This document shows, one piece after another, positions 1 to 7,861 of a stretch of DNA of 48,517 bases. The notes below the pieces were generated by a model, which saw only the letters and a program-made list of their open reading frames with translations, made no database searches and was not told where the DNA came from. A program made the position numbers and the translations under genes. Source of the DNA: Rossellomorea vietnamensis NBRC 101237 (lineage in GTDB: Bacteria > Bacillota > Bacilli > Bacillales > Bacillaceae_B); assembly GCF_001591825.1 (NCBI RefSeq), contig NZ_BCVQ01000031.1, forward strand, positions 1 through 48,517, written 5' to 3'. Numbering within the stretch: the first letter of the stretch is position 1; each line of letters starts with the position of its first letter.

Positions 1-162
1 CACCTGCAGCGGAAATCAACCAGCACTATGCTATGATTCGTTTTTTGGTCATTTCATGTAAACATTTCTTACCCTAAAGAAAAGATAGTCAGGGATTTCG
101 TGTATACCGATATGATTGTTATTGCATATCATATAAAAAAGGCGATTAAGGGTGAGGGGAGA

Positions 163-822
163 ATGAAGAAACGAAAAGAGCCTAGATTCAGAGTTGGGGA
201 AACGGTAGTCGTCACAATTTATGGTACCGTCGGGAAAATCACAGACATTAAAAAGATTGACGGAGAGTTTTTATATGAGGTCAACGAAAGTGAAGGGTTA
301 TTCAAGGAAAAAGCATTAGAACTGCTTGATTCTTATGATGGATATATTTTTGAACAGGAACAGATCGATATTGAATACAAATTTCTGTTTGGTGACCTTG
401 TCCTTGTAAAGGGATACGAAGAGGATCTCTTTAAAGTGGTGGGTTTCAGAACAGAGATATGGCGATATAAAGATGATGCATGGGAAGACGTGATCTATGA
501 ATTAATGAGGATCACGGATGGGGAGTGGCTGGAGGCGGACGAAGATGAAATTACCCTGGTTGCCGATGAAGAGCAGGCGGAAGCTTTCATAAAAAAATAT
601 GGATTTGTCTTCCCACAAAAAAAAGAAGGTAAATCCAAATCGCTCCATTCACCTGCATTTCCAAAGCCAACCTGGATTGATCAGCTCCTTGATCATTACA
701 ATGACTACAAAACACTGTATCTATTATTCAATGATAGTAAATACAAGAATAAAATGGATTATGTGTTAGAACAATTGAAGAATCATACAAACACACAGTC
801 TATCGTCAAAGAGAAGGAATAA
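163..822 (+). CDS. yodN: YodN-like protein of unknown function
   Basis: Acidic, probably cytosolic protein of 219 residues with no signal peptide or membrane helix. The N-terminal part (EPRFRVGETVVVTIYGTVGK) looks like a small beta-barrel, and a second similar stretch (FLFGDLVLVKGYEEDLFKVV) follows near residue 75, so a tandem SH3/KOW-like fold is possible. The C-terminus is a basic helical tail. I start at the ATG at 163 because GGTGAGGGGAGA sits just upstream; an upstream in-frame start at 100 has no such site. The name rests on resemblance to B. subtilis YodN and on the YozD gene next door. Function is unknown. Confidence 0.6.
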   Translation: MKKRKEPRFRVGETVVVTIYGTVGKITDIKKIDGEFLYEVNESEGLFKEKALELLDSYDGYIFEQEQIDIEYKFLFGDLVLVKGYEEDLFKVVGFRTEIWRYKDDAWEDVIYELMRITDGEWLEADEDEITLVADEEQAEAFIKKYGFVFPQKKEGKSKSLHSPAFPKPTWIDQLLDHYNDYKTLYLLFNDSKYKNKMDYVLEQLKNHTNTQSIVKEKE

Positions 823-976
823 GCCACATAATATATAGAAAAACCGGGACGCTTATGACCAGGAATGATAATAGTATGACACGAAGGATCCATTGCATGC
901 CTGAAACAATGATCCCTTCTCCATTTTCCAGGTCTCTTACCATCGATTTCGTTTTTTGGGTAAATGTATGTAACAT
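806..976 (-). CDS. small single-helix membrane protein (56 aa)
   Basis: Short reading frame MLHTFTQKTKSMVRDLENGE... ending in a hydrophobic segment (WILRVILLSFLVISVPVFLY) that would form one membrane helix, with the charged N-terminal half outside the helix. GAGGAG lies 8 nt before the ATG. Its 3' end overlaps the 3' end of the yodN-like gene by 17 bases in convergent orientation. It fills most of what would otherwise be a 278-base gap. I do not recognise the family. It is called from the clear ribosome binding site and the membrane segment. Confidence 0.5.
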   Translation of the reverse strand: MLHTFTQKTKSMVRDLENGEGIIVSGMQWILRVILLSFLVISVPVFLYIMWLIPSL

Positions 977-1100
977 ACTATCCGCTCCTCTACCTTTGAT
1001 GATAAAGTCTATGCTTGTCTTTAAAATGTTATGAAAACTTTTTTTCCTGGCATAACCGGGATTGTATTGTCATAAATTGAGAATCAAAGGGGGCGATCAC

Positions 1101-1277
1101 ATGCGGGAGATAGAAGTCTTTATCGACACCGAGGAAATTGCTGAGTTCTTTATGAAAGAACTGATCCAAAGAGGATATGCACCATCAGAAGATGAGCTGG
1201 AAGAAATAGCGGACATCACATTCGAGTATCTGATTGCCAAGTGTATCATTGATGAAGAATGGGAAGATGAGGTTTAG
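1101..1277 (+). CDS. yozD: YozD family protein
   Basis: Very acidic protein of 58 residues (MREIEVFIDTEEIAEFFMKE...) that closely resembles what I recall of B. subtilis YozD, including the TEEIAEFF and SEDELEEIADITFEYL stretches. It is probably a small helical protein of unknown role. The ATG at 1101 is chosen because AAAGGGGG precedes it; an in-frame ATG at 1062 has no site. In B. subtilis yozD neighbours yodN, and the same pairing is seen here, which supports both names. Confidence 0.75.
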   Translation: MREIEVFIDTEEIAEFFMKELIQRGYAPSEDELEEIADITFEYLIAKCIIDEEWEDEV

Positions 1278-1335
1278 ATTCTATTCACCCATCGATCTGG
1301 ATTTCAATTAGTATGCCAACGACCATTCATATAAC

Positions 1336-1409
1336 GGGGATTGACTCTGATGTGTCGCCCATACCTTTATGTATGAAGGAAGGGGGGCACATTATTTTGA
1401 GTCAATCCC
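1336..1409. repeat. long imperfect inverted repeat between convergent genes
   Basis: GGGGATTGACTC (1336-1347) pairs with GAGTCAATCCC (1399-1409), with additional G/C-rich pairing inside. It lies between the convergent yozD and DUF2515 genes and includes the DUF2515 stop codon. It could act as a transcription end signal, but no clear T tract follows either arm. Confidence 0.45.
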
Positions 1410-2493
1410 TCTTTAGTTTCAAAAGAATAGTCGTTCTTGCCTTCCATTTACGGGTCATAGAGAATCGATGAGGGTCCGTCATCGTTAAAAGGGGAGACAT
1501 CACATCAATCGGTTGCTCTCTAAACCAATCCGGCGACGAAGGATCGTCATAATGAACATTTTCCCAGACGGCTCTTAGCTCGGGGCTGAATAGATGCTTT
1601 CTTTTCTTCACAGTTGAGTAAATATGCGGCCAATAATCTTCCCTGGATCCCGTATGAGGATGGTGAAGGGAGAAAGATAATGCAGTGGGGTAAACATTCG
1701 GATGGAATAATACTCTATATAATTTCTTGCCTAATTGTATTCTGCGATCCACCTTCTCAAAGTGGGAAACGGAAAGGCCGGCCAGGGAGTATGGGGACTG
1801 CTTGCCATAAGGGAAAAGGATGGAAGTGAATTCAAGCCGGTCCTGTAGGAAAAACTTCCACTTTTCAATTCCCATATTAAAATCGGGACTGGATAATATC
1901 TTGTTTTGAATCAGGTGCTGCTCATTCATAATGAGTGCGGTGGTCAATACAGGGTGATTCCCCGTCTTGAGATAATCTGCCCATAGCTTCCGCATGAATA
2001 TTGAAACGTTGAACTTTTTCAGGAGGTGAAAGGCGTGGCGGCCGGTTAATTTCCAGTTTTCATAAAGTAATAGTTGAGGATACGCGTCTTCGAAGATAGC
2101 TGCATTACATTGCTCCAGGAACTCGAATAGAGATTGCTGTTCGGTGTGACTCATTAGATGTGAGAGCAGATCGTTATGGATATCTGTCATATGATAACCG
2201 GCATTTCTCGATACCATGTGGGCAAGAAAGGACCAGTGCAGTTCAGGGTGTCTTTTGAATAAATCAAGGTAGGAAGAAGTTCTTGTCAAGTTATTGACAT
2301 TGCCTTTTTTCACTTTGATGAAAATTTCCTCGAACAAAGCTTGCTCTTCAGGAAAATAGACATAAGGGACCGGTTCCTGCTTCATTTCGCCGTAAAGCCT
2401 GTTAACCGCCTGAACATCGAGAAGGGGGGAGATATTCGAATGTTTACCCGGTTTTAATAGGTTTGGGATGACTTGAAACGGTGAATAACCCAA
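1402..2493 (-). CDS. DUF2515 family protein (YppC-like)
   Basis: Largely helical protein of about 363 residues. The motif MVSRNAGYHMTD near residue 93 is what I associate with the DUF2515 family (B. subtilis YppC), whose function is unknown. No signal peptide is seen. An ATG at 2532 would add 13 residues but has no ribosome binding site; the TTG at 2493 is preceded by AGAGGTG at good spacing, so I prefer it. The gene is transcribed alone on the minus strand, divergent from the His-rich mini-gene. The family call is moderately sure and the start is uncertain. Confidence 0.6.
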   Translation of the reverse strand: MGYSPFQVIPNLLKPGKHSNISPLLDVQAVNRLYGEMKQEPVPYVYFPEEQALFEEIFIKVKKGNVNNLTRTSSYLDLFKRHPELHWSFLAHMVSRNAGYHMTDIHNDLLSHLMSHTEQQSLFEFLEQCNAAIFEDAYPQLLLYENWKLTGRHAFHLLKKFNVSIFMRKLWADYLKTGNHPVLTTALIMNEQHLIQNKILSSPDFNMGIEKWKFFLQDRLEFTSILFPYGKQSPYSLAGLSVSHFEKVDRRIQLGKKLYRVLFHPNVYPTALSFSLHHPHTGSREDYWPHIYSTVKKRKHLFSPELRAVWENVHYDDPSSPDWFREQPIDVMSPLLTMTDPHRFSMTRKWKARTTILLKLKRD

Positions 2494-2605
2494 GTAATCA
2501 CACCTCTCAAAAAATGAAATATATTTTTTCATGTGAAACTAATTCTGCAGTGAATCGTATATATAAATACAAATGAATAAGAATCACTGTTTGGGAGGTT
2601 TTTTT

Positions 2606-2770
2606 ATGTTGAAGAAGATCATTAAGAGTTTATTAGGCTCAAAGCATCATCACTACAGTTCCAGTGACGCCTGGAAAAAATATAAATCCCAGAAGCATAA
2701 ACATTTCGGACACCATCACTATAAAAAGCACAAGAGCAAAAGTTATTTTTCCAGTTTCTTTAGCAGCTGA
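2606..2770 (+). CDS. His/Lys/Ser-rich mini-protein (54 aa)
   Basis: Protein of 54 residues dominated by His, Lys and Ser, with two HHH clusters (KHHHYSS and GHHHYKK) and an SYFSSFFSS tail. TTGGGAGGT lies ahead of the ATG at 2606. Its stop is 18 bases before the kinase gene, so the two are likely co-transcribed with each other and perhaps with spo0M. Composition recalls small spore-coat or metal-binding peptides, but I recognise no family. It could bind Zn or Ni through the His clusters, or be a Ser-rich substrate of the kinase next door. Both ideas are inference. Confidence 0.6.
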   Translation: MLKKIIKSLLGSKHHHYSSSDAWKKYKSQKHKHFGHHHYKKHKSKSYFSSFFSS

Positions 2771-2788
2771 AAGGGTAAGGGGGTATAG

Positions 2789-3586
2789 ATGATTCACGTG
2801 CTGTTTCGCCGACTTGTCGATGCATTCGAACAAACCTGGAAACCGGGAGATTGGGTCGACGAATACCAAATCATCCGTTTAGTCGGGAAGGGAAGCTATG
2901 GTACGACTTATAGTGTCTTGCTCCCTACTGGAGAAGAAGCGATTTTGAAACGGATACGCCCTTACAAAAAGTTATTTTCTAATCACGTCCAATATGTCCA
3001 AAATGAAAGGGATGCACTGATAACTTTATCTCACCCAAACTTCCCTGCATTTATCAGGGCTGGCGAATATAAGGGGATTTCCTACTTTGTCATGAAAAAA
3101 ATGAGTGGCCGTACTTTTGAGGAATTGATTTTTCAAGAAGGAAAAAAGTATTCGGAGGAAGAATCCTTAAGAGTGAGTTTGCAGCTACTAACATTAGTGG
3201 ACGTCATTCATCAAAAAGGATATGTACACCGGGATTTGAGGATCCCGAATATTCTTTCTGATCATGGTGCCATTCATATCATCGATTTCGGTCTTGCGTG
3301 TGTAATGGAGACAGAATCACCTGTCCTGGAAGCTCATAAAGATTATATGAGGGATAAGTCGAAGAAAAGTGATTATTACGCAATTGGTCATTTTCTATTA
3401 TTTTTACTGTATTCTTCTTATGAGCCCGTGAGTAGCAGGGATACAAGCTGGGAAGAGGAACTTCCTATTCACCATGATACGAAAGCAATCCTGAGAAAAC
3501 TTCTGCAAATAGACGGGGAATATCTTGATGGCTCGGAGTTGATCGAGGATTTAGTAAAGGTCATTCATATAGTACACAACCAATAA
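2789..3586 (+). CDS. serine/threonine protein kinase
   Basis: Eukaryotic-type (Hanks) kinase of 265 residues. Visible parts are the glycine-rich loop GKGSYGTTY at 33-41, the ATP-binding Lys54 in ILKRIR, the catalytic loop HRDLRIPN at 147-154 and the DFG at 166-168. The catalytic-loop Lys of HRDLKPxN is Arg here. No transmembrane segment or PASTA repeat follows, so it is a soluble single-domain kinase, unlike PrkC. AAGGGTAAGGGGG precedes the ATG. It sits between the His-rich mini-gene and spo0M with 18-base gaps on both sides, which suggests a common transcript. Targets are unknown. Confidence 0.85.
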   Translation: MIHVLFRRLVDAFEQTWKPGDWVDEYQIIRLVGKGSYGTTYSVLLPTGEEAILKRIRPYKKLFSNHVQYVQNERDALITLSHPNFPAFIRAGEYKGISYFVMKKMSGRTFEELIFQEGKKYSEEESLRVSLQLLTLVDVIHQKGYVHRDLRIPNILSDHGAIHIIDFGLACVMETESPVLEAHKDYMRDKSKKSDYYAIGHFLLFLLYSSYEPVSSRDTSWEEELPIHHDTKAILRKLLQIDGEYLDGSELIEDLVKVIHIVHNQ

Positions 3587-3604
3587 ACGAGGAGGAATTT
3601 TCAT

Positions 3605-4375
3605 ATGTCATTTTTTAATAAAGTATTTGCTTCAATCGGTATTGGAGCAGCAACAGTGGATACGAAATTGGAGAAATCAAGCTACATTGCAGGGGAGACG
3701 GTAAACGGGGTGGTGGAAATTACGGGGGGGAGTACGGAGCAGAGTATCGATGCCATCTATTTAACTCTTTTCACTACATATATTCGTGAATCGGATGACA
3801 AGAAATATACAGATTACGCACCGATTCAGAAAGTGCAAATATCCAATCCATTCATCGTTTTGGAAAATGAAAAAAAAGAATTTCCATTCACCTTCACCCT
3901 GCCCTTTGAAACCCCGATCACATATGGGAACACCAGGGTATGGGTAGCGACAGGGGTCGATATTAAAAATGCAGTGGATCCAAAAGACAAAGACTATATT
4001 GAAATCGTGCCGAATCAGTTGACAAATGCTGTCCTGACTTCTGTACAGGAACTCGGCTTCAGAATTCGTACAGTGGAATGTGAAGAGGCGCCGAGACGTT
4101 ACAGAGGGAGATATCCTTTTATTCAGGAGTTTGAGTTTGTACCGGTAAATGGACCATATCAGCGTAAATTGGATGAACTTGAAGTGATGTTTCTGAATCA
4201 AACGGAAGACCGGGTGGAACTGCTTCTGGAAGTGGACAGACGGGCGAGGGGACTGGGTGGGTTCCTGGCTGAAGCTCTCGAAATGGATGAATCCATGGTC
4301 AAACTGGCCATACATTCGTCCGATGTCCCCCATTTAGCATCGAAACTTCAACAAGCCATCGACAAATTTGCGTAA
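3605..4375 (+). CDS. spo0M: sporulation-control protein Spo0M
   Basis: Protein of 256 residues with an arrestin-like beta-sandwich start (MSFFNKVFASIGIGAATVDTKLEK, then GETVNGVVEI) and the acidic C-terminal region of Spo0M. In B. subtilis Spo0M affects early sporulation and cell-shape control, and its length there is about the same. GAGGAGGAATTTTCAT supplies a strong ribosome binding site. Placement directly behind a Ser/Thr kinase suggests, without proving, that phosphorylation may regulate it. The call is confident from overall sequence character. Confidence 0.9.
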   Translation: MSFFNKVFASIGIGAATVDTKLEKSSYIAGETVNGVVEITGGSTEQSIDAIYLTLFTTYIRESDDKKYTDYAPIQKVQISNPFIVLENEKKEFPFTFTLPFETPITYGNTRVWVATGVDIKNAVDPKDKDYIEIVPNQLTNAVLTSVQELGFRIRTVECEEAPRRYRGRYPFIQEFEFVPVNGPYQRKLDELEVMFLNQTEDRVELLLEVDRRARGLGGFLAEALEMDESMVKLAIHSSDVPHLASKLQQAIDKFA

Positions 4376-4472
4376 AATATTCCATTCGACAAAGATTCCT
4401 ATGATTCTGTGAAGGATTCGACACACAGTTTGTGTAATTGTATGAGTACAACATAATGACGGAGGGGTGCTC

Positions 4473-4793
4473 ATGCCTTTACTTGAAAAAATCATTCGTC
4501 CAAAGCTTTTGAGATCGACTTATGACGTGACCATTTTCCAAACCCCTAAATATGGGGAGGATAAAGGGTACGAAAAGGTTTATCGTATCTCGGTTGAAGC
4601 AAATAACCATGAAGAAGCCCTGTATCAGACATTCAGAACGTTTAATGTACCAGACTTGATTCCAAAAGATTATCAAGGCAGATATATTGCTACACGTGAC
4701 ATCGTCTTCATTGATGAAGGGCGGAGGGGCCATCATTATTATCGTCTCCAGTCAAATGGATGGAAGCGGGTGAACCGGATCGTCATTCATTAG
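4473..4793 (+). CDS. yodL: YodL-like protein
   Basis: Protein of 106 residues (MPLLEKIIRPKLLRSTYDVTIFQTPKYG...) with TRDIVFIDEGRRG and a C-terminal NGWKRVNRI. This matches my memory of the YodL family, a small cytosolic protein whose overproduction affects cell shape in B. subtilis. GGAGGGG precedes the ATG by 5-6 bases, which decides the start against a GTG at 4467 that overlaps the site. In B. subtilis yodL lies beside deoD, and deoD is the next plus-strand gene here. A strong bidirectional hairpin follows. Confidence 0.7.
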   Translation: MPLLEKIIRPKLLRSTYDVTIFQTPKYGEDKGYEKVYRISVEANNHEEALYQTFRTFNVPDLIPKDYQGRYIATRDIVFIDEGRRGHHYYRLQSNGWKRVNRIVIH

Positions 4794-4809
4794 ATAAAGT
4801 ACTATTCGA

Positions 4810-4853
4810 AAAAAGGAAAGAATCTGCCTCAGAGGCCGGATTCTTTCCTTTTT
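4810..4853. terminator. bidirectional terminator after yodL
   Basis: AAAAAGGAAAGAATC (4810-4824) pairs with GATTCTTTCCTTTTT (4839-4853), giving a 15-bp stem with A and T tracts on either side. It can end both yodL and the minus-strand small genes. Confidence 0.85.
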
Positions 4854-4864
4854 TATATAAGTCC

Positions 4865-5008
4865 TTACATATTATGTCCTGGACCATTTTTTCTATTTAG
4901 ACCTGTGTTCTCTTTCCCGTGTGCATTATGCTCGGCATCCAATGCTTCTTTTGGGATATGATTATTTTTCTTAGGGGCATTGATTCTATTTCGGTGTTTT
5001 TTTCCCAT
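4865..5008 (-). CDS. small basic Asn/His/Lys-rich protein (47 aa)
   Basis: Reading frame of 47 codons, MGKKHRNRINAPKKNN... ending in NGPGHNM. AAAGGGGGAT lies 8 bases before the ATG, inside the gap after the upstream 40-residue gene. It is basic and hydrophilic with no predicted helix in the membrane, and contains Asn-rich runs. Size and composition resemble minor small acid-soluble spore proteins, but I cannot match it to a named one. It is the second gene of a two-gene minus-strand unit that ends at the terminator at 4810-4853. Confidence 0.55.
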   Translation of the reverse strand: MGKKHRNRINAPKKNNHIPKEALDAEHNAHGKENTGLNRKNGPGHNM

Positions 5009-5025
5009 CCATGTATCCCCCTTTG

Positions 5026-5148
5026 TTATGATTTAAGCTTTTCTGTTCTTGAAGAAGTTGGTTGGGTCCCCGACCGGGTAGAAGGGTTGGTTTCATTTGC
5101 ATGTTGTACTGCTTGCTTAAGTTTTTTGCTCATTTTTTCTTTTGCCAT
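5026..5148 (-). CDS. small Lys/Ser/Thr-rich protein (40 aa)
   Basis: Reading frame of 40 codons, MAKEKMSKKLKQAVQHANET... ending in SSRTEKLKS. GAAGGAGTG precedes the ATG at good spacing. The first half is likely a short amphipathic helix and the rest is disordered. It is 17 bases upstream of a second small gene, and both read leftward away from deoD. No family is recognised; a spore-associated peptide is one possibility by size and composition only. Confidence 0.5.
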   Translation of the reverse strand: MAKEKMSKKLKQAVQHANETNPSTRSGTQPTSSRTEKLKS

Positions 5149-5215
5149 GTTCAATCACTCCTTCTGCCTTTATTTTGACCTCTCATTCATCATTCTATCC
5201 TTCCATTTCCTAGCG

Positions 5216-5244
5216 TTGCATATGTCCCGAAAAAGAATTACAAT
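5216..5244 (+). promoter_or_regulatory. sigma-A-type promoter of deoD
   Basis: TTGCAT at 5216-5221 and TACAAT at 5239-5244 with a 17-base spacer, 35 bases before the deoD start. Assigned by motif match only. Confidence 0.55.
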
Positions 5245-5279
5245 GGTCTTTCAACAGTCTTGATAGGAGGAATATTTAA

Positions 5280-5984
5280 GTGAGTATACATATTAATGCA
5301 AAAGAAAACGAAATTGCAGAAACAGTTCTTTTACCTGGGGATCCACTTAGAGCTAAGTATATTGCGGAAACGTTCTTAGAAGATGTAACATGCTACAACG
5401 AAGTCCGGAATATGTTTGGATACACGGGAACGTACAAAGGAAAAAGAATTTCGGTACAGGGAACTGGAATGGGTGTCCCGTCGATTTCCATTTATATCAA
5501 TGAATTGATGCAGAGTTATAACGTTCAGAACTTGATTCGTGTCGGTACTTGTGGTGCCATTCAAAAGGACGTCAAAGTACGTGACGTCATCCTGGCCATG
5601 ACATCGTCCACTGATTCTCAAATGAATAAATTAACGTTCAACGGGATCGATTATTCTCCTACAGCGAACTTCGACCTTTTAAAACGAGCATACGATGCAG
5701 GAGTAGAAAAAGGTCTTAATCTGAAAGTAGGAAACGTATTCACTGCCGACATGTTCTACAATGACAATGCGGAGCATGAGAAGTGGGCTCAATATGGTAT
5801 CCTTGCCATTGAAATGGAAACGTCTGCCCTTTACACATTGGCAGCCAAATATGGTCGAAATGCACTTTCAGTTCTAACTGTTAGCGATCATATCCTGACA
5901 GGGGAAGAAACCTCTTCAGAAGAGCGTCAGACGACTTTTAATGAAATGATTGAAGTAGCTTTAGAAGCAGCCATTCAAGAATAA
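5280..5984 (+). CDS. deoD: purine-nucleoside phosphorylase, DeoD type
   Basis: Protein of 234 residues, the usual length of the hexameric low-specificity purine-nucleoside phosphorylases, which split purine (deoxy)nucleosides to base and (deoxy)ribose-1-phosphate for salvage. The N-terminal [17 protein letters not shown], the central RVGTCGAIQ and the [11 protein letters not shown] nucleoside-binding stretch are typical, and the catalytic-type Asp is in LTVSDHI. The start is GTG at 5280, with AGGAGG 9 bases upstream. It is preceded by its own promoter and followed by a hairpin, so it is probably monocistronic. Confidence 0.95.
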   Translation: MSIHINAKENEIAETVLLPGDPLRAKYIAETFLEDVTCYNEVRNMFGYTGTYKGKRISVQGTGMGVPSISIYINELMQSYNVQNLIRVGTCGAIQKDVKVRDVILAMTSSTDSQMNKLTFNGIDYSPTANFDLLKRAYDAGVEKGLNLKVGNVFTADMFYNDNAEHEKWAQYGILAIEMETSALYTLAAKYGRNALSVLTVSDHILTGEETSSEERQTTFNEMIEVALEAAIQE

Positions 5985-6001
5985 TTTATAGAAGCAAAAG
6001 G

Positions 6002-6046
6002 GAAAAACTGCTTACAATCCCATGTCGGGTTTATAGGCAGTTTTTC
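6002..6046 (+). terminator. terminator of deoD
   Basis: GAAAAACTGC (6002-6011) pairs with GCAGTTTTTC (6037-6046), followed by further T residues. Confidence 0.7.
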
Positions 6047-6070
6047 ATTTTGTGAAGTTTCTCCTGCTTA

Positions 6071-6095
6071 CATATTGCCCCGGGCATGGTAAGAT
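6071..6095 (+). promoter_or_regulatory. extended -10 promoter before yodJ
   Basis: TGGTAAGAT (6087-6095) is an extended -10 match. A weak -35-like TTACAT lies 16 bases upstream of the -10 hexamer. It is 38 bases before the yodJ start. Motif evidence only. Confidence 0.4.
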
Positions 6096-6132
6096 GGAGA
6101 GTGGAACCATTTTAGAGAAACTAGGTGAAAGT

Positions 6133-6978
6133 ATGAAAAAGATCATCTTCATAACTGCTGCCTCCCTGGTTATATTATCAGGTTGTTCGCAAGTGGAAGA
6201 GTGGTCAGACGAATTATTTGGCCAAAAGCAGCAAGAGAAACAGGAAAAGGAACCAAAGGTTCAAACGCCTGACAAGGGTCAGGATGAACAAGCATTGCCT
6301 GAACAGCAGCCTGCCGAAGAAGCGGTACCTAAAGAGCTGCAATTAGAGTCACAATACTTCAATGACGTAAAAGTCGTGGACGGAAAACAGGTTATTCAAA
6401 ATCCATCCAATTTACTGGCATTGGTAAATAAGGAATATGCTTTAGATGAATATAAACCTGCCGATCTAGTCCGTCCAAACGTTCCATTCGTATTCGGGGA
6501 TCAGGACCTTGAAAAAGCGCACCTCCGTAAAGAAGCGGCAGACCAGCTGGAAAAGATGTTCGCAGATGCCAAAGCTGGAGGGGTATTCCTGACAGCCATT
6601 TCAGGTTACCGTTCATACGAATACCAAAAAATGCTCCTTGATAGGGAAATAGCCCAATTCGGCGAAGAAAAGGCGGTCATGGCCGTTGCGCCTCCGGGAC
6701 AAAGTGAGCATCAATCTGGATTGGCTATGGATATTTCCAGTCAAAGTAACCAATTTCAAGTGAACATAGAATTTGCTGATACGAAAGAAGGAAAATGGCT
6801 GGCACAGAACGCATATAAGTACGGGTTCATTCTTCGCTATCCCGAAGATAAGGTGTCCATTACCCAATATCAATATGAACCTTGGCACTATAGATATGTC
6901 GGAATGGAAGCCGCTAAAGTGATTCATGAAAACGATTGGACACTTGAAGAATACTTTAATAACGTAAAGAAAATCTAA
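6133..6978 (+). CDS. yodJ: D-alanyl-D-alanine carboxypeptidase lipoprotein YodJ (VanY family)
   Basis: Lipoprotein of 281 residues. The signal peptide ends in the lipobox LSGC (Cys18), followed by a Gln/Glu-rich linker to about residue 70. The VanY/DdlN-type zinc peptidase domain carries ISGYRSYEYQ, SEHQSGLAMD with the metal-binding His and Asp, and EPWHYRYVG with the last His ligand. It should trim the terminal D-Ala of peptidoglycan stem peptides outside the cell. The ATG at 6133 is chosen because AGGTGAAAG precedes it and it gives a proper signal peptide. In B. subtilis yodJ also lies between deoD and ctpA. Confidence 0.9.
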   Translation: MKKIIFITAASLVILSGCSQVEEWSDELFGQKQQEKQEKEPKVQTPDKGQDEQALPEQQPAEEAVPKELQLESQYFNDVKVVDGKQVIQNPSNLLALVNKEYALDEYKPADLVRPNVPFVFGDQDLEKAHLRKEAADQLEKMFADAKAGGVFLTAISGYRSYEYQKMLLDREIAQFGEEKAVMAVAPPGQSEHQSGLAMDISSQSNQFQVNIEFADTKEGKWLAQNAYKYGFILRYPEDKVSITQYQYEPWHYRYVGMEAAKVIHENDWTLEEYFNNVKKI

Positions 6979-6988
6979 TGATGTTTAG

Positions 6989-7020
6989 GGGTCAGGGCCT
7001 ACGGTTCCTGACCCTTTTTT
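6989..7020 (+). terminator. terminator of yodJ
   Basis: GGGTCAGG (6989-6996) pairs with CCTGACCC (7007-7014) followed by six T. Confidence 0.9.
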
Positions 7021-7168
7021 AGATGGGGATTTAAGGATAACAAGGGGGATAACAAGGCCTTTCTGCTTTTATAGTGGAAGAATTCCTTACCGCTTTGTTC
7101 TCTTTTATTGCGATTCCACATACAACAGTAAGAAGGGATGTCCAATTTGGAATGGGTGGGTGGATGGT

Positions 7169-7756
7169 ATGATAAGGGTGTTCAGTATAATCATCATTGG
7201 CAGTATTTTCGTAGGTATAGGCATCAATCTATTTTTTGTCCCCCATCATTTTCTTGATGGGGGCATGATCGGGATCGGTTTGATTGCCCACTACTGGCTT
7301 GGTGTGAAACCAGGTCTTACCATCATACTCCTGAGCATCCCCCTTTATCTGCTTGCCTTCTTTAAAGATCGAATCCTTTTTTATAACAGTATTCACGGGC
7401 TATGGTTGTCCTCTTTAATGATCGATTACTTTTATCAATGGCATACCCTTGTCCATCTTCCCCCATTATTAAGCGCTTTTTTTGGAGGAGCTTTTGTCGG
7501 GATCGGAATCGGCCTCATGCTAAGGGGGAATTCTGCTACGGGTGGATCTGACTTATTGGCACAATTGATTGGAAAGAGTTTTGGATGGAATGTCGGTAAG
7601 CTGATCTTCGCCTTTGATAGCATCGTCCTCATGGCAGGATTCCCCATTATTGGAATGGGACCATTTTTATACTCTTTGTTAGCTGTAAGCACGGTGGGGT
7701 TTTTTACGACGATTTTGACGCATCATAATGGAGAAGATGGATTTTCCTTTCGCTAA
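7169..7756 (+). CDS. YitT family membrane protein (short form)
   Basis: Hydrophobic protein of 195 residues with five to six membrane helices and the family stretches GIGINLFFVPHHFLDGGMIGIG and LRGNSATGGSDLLAQL, typical of the YitT/DUF161 domain. Full-length YitT proteins (about 280 residues) carry a C-terminal cytosolic DUF2179 domain, which is absent here. It is therefore a membrane-only version; its substrate is unknown. ATG at 7169 is taken, with GGGTGGG upstream; GTG at 7160 is the alternative. It lies between the yodJ terminator and the ctpA promoter. Confidence 0.8.
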   Translation: MIRVFSIIIIGSIFVGIGINLFFVPHHFLDGGMIGIGLIAHYWLGVKPGLTIILLSIPLYLLAFFKDRILFYNSIHGLWLSSLMIDYFYQWHTLVHLPPLLSAFFGGAFVGIGIGLMLRGNSATGGSDLLAQLIGKSFGWNVGKLIFAFDSIVLMAGFPIIGMGPFLYSLLAVSTVGFFTTILTHHNGEDGFSFR

Positions 7757-7797
7757 CATGGAAAAGCTGATAGAATGAAGAAGTTATGAGCTTACGA

Positions 7798-7826
7798 TTG
7801 CTCAGGGGAATGTTTCATGATATTCT
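7798..7826 (+). promoter_or_regulatory. sigma-A-type promoter of ctpA
   Basis: TTGCTC at 7798-7803 and TATTCT at 7821-7826 with a 17-base spacer, shortly before ctpA. Confidence 0.45.
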
Positions 7827-7861
7827 AAACGAAAATTCACACAAGATACATAGCAACGAAA

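Noticed and set aside
1..162. Possible 3' end of an upstream gene
   Set aside because: No frame with recognisable coding character ends here; nothing can be assigned.
3761..4333. 190-codon minus-strand frame inside spo0M
   Set aside because: Antisense shadow of a well-supported gene, with no start signal.
4919..5263. Plus-strand frame of 114 codons, very rich in Cys, Phe and Ser
   Set aside because: It is the antisense shadow of the two minus-strand mini-genes, has no ribosome binding site and no family resemblance.
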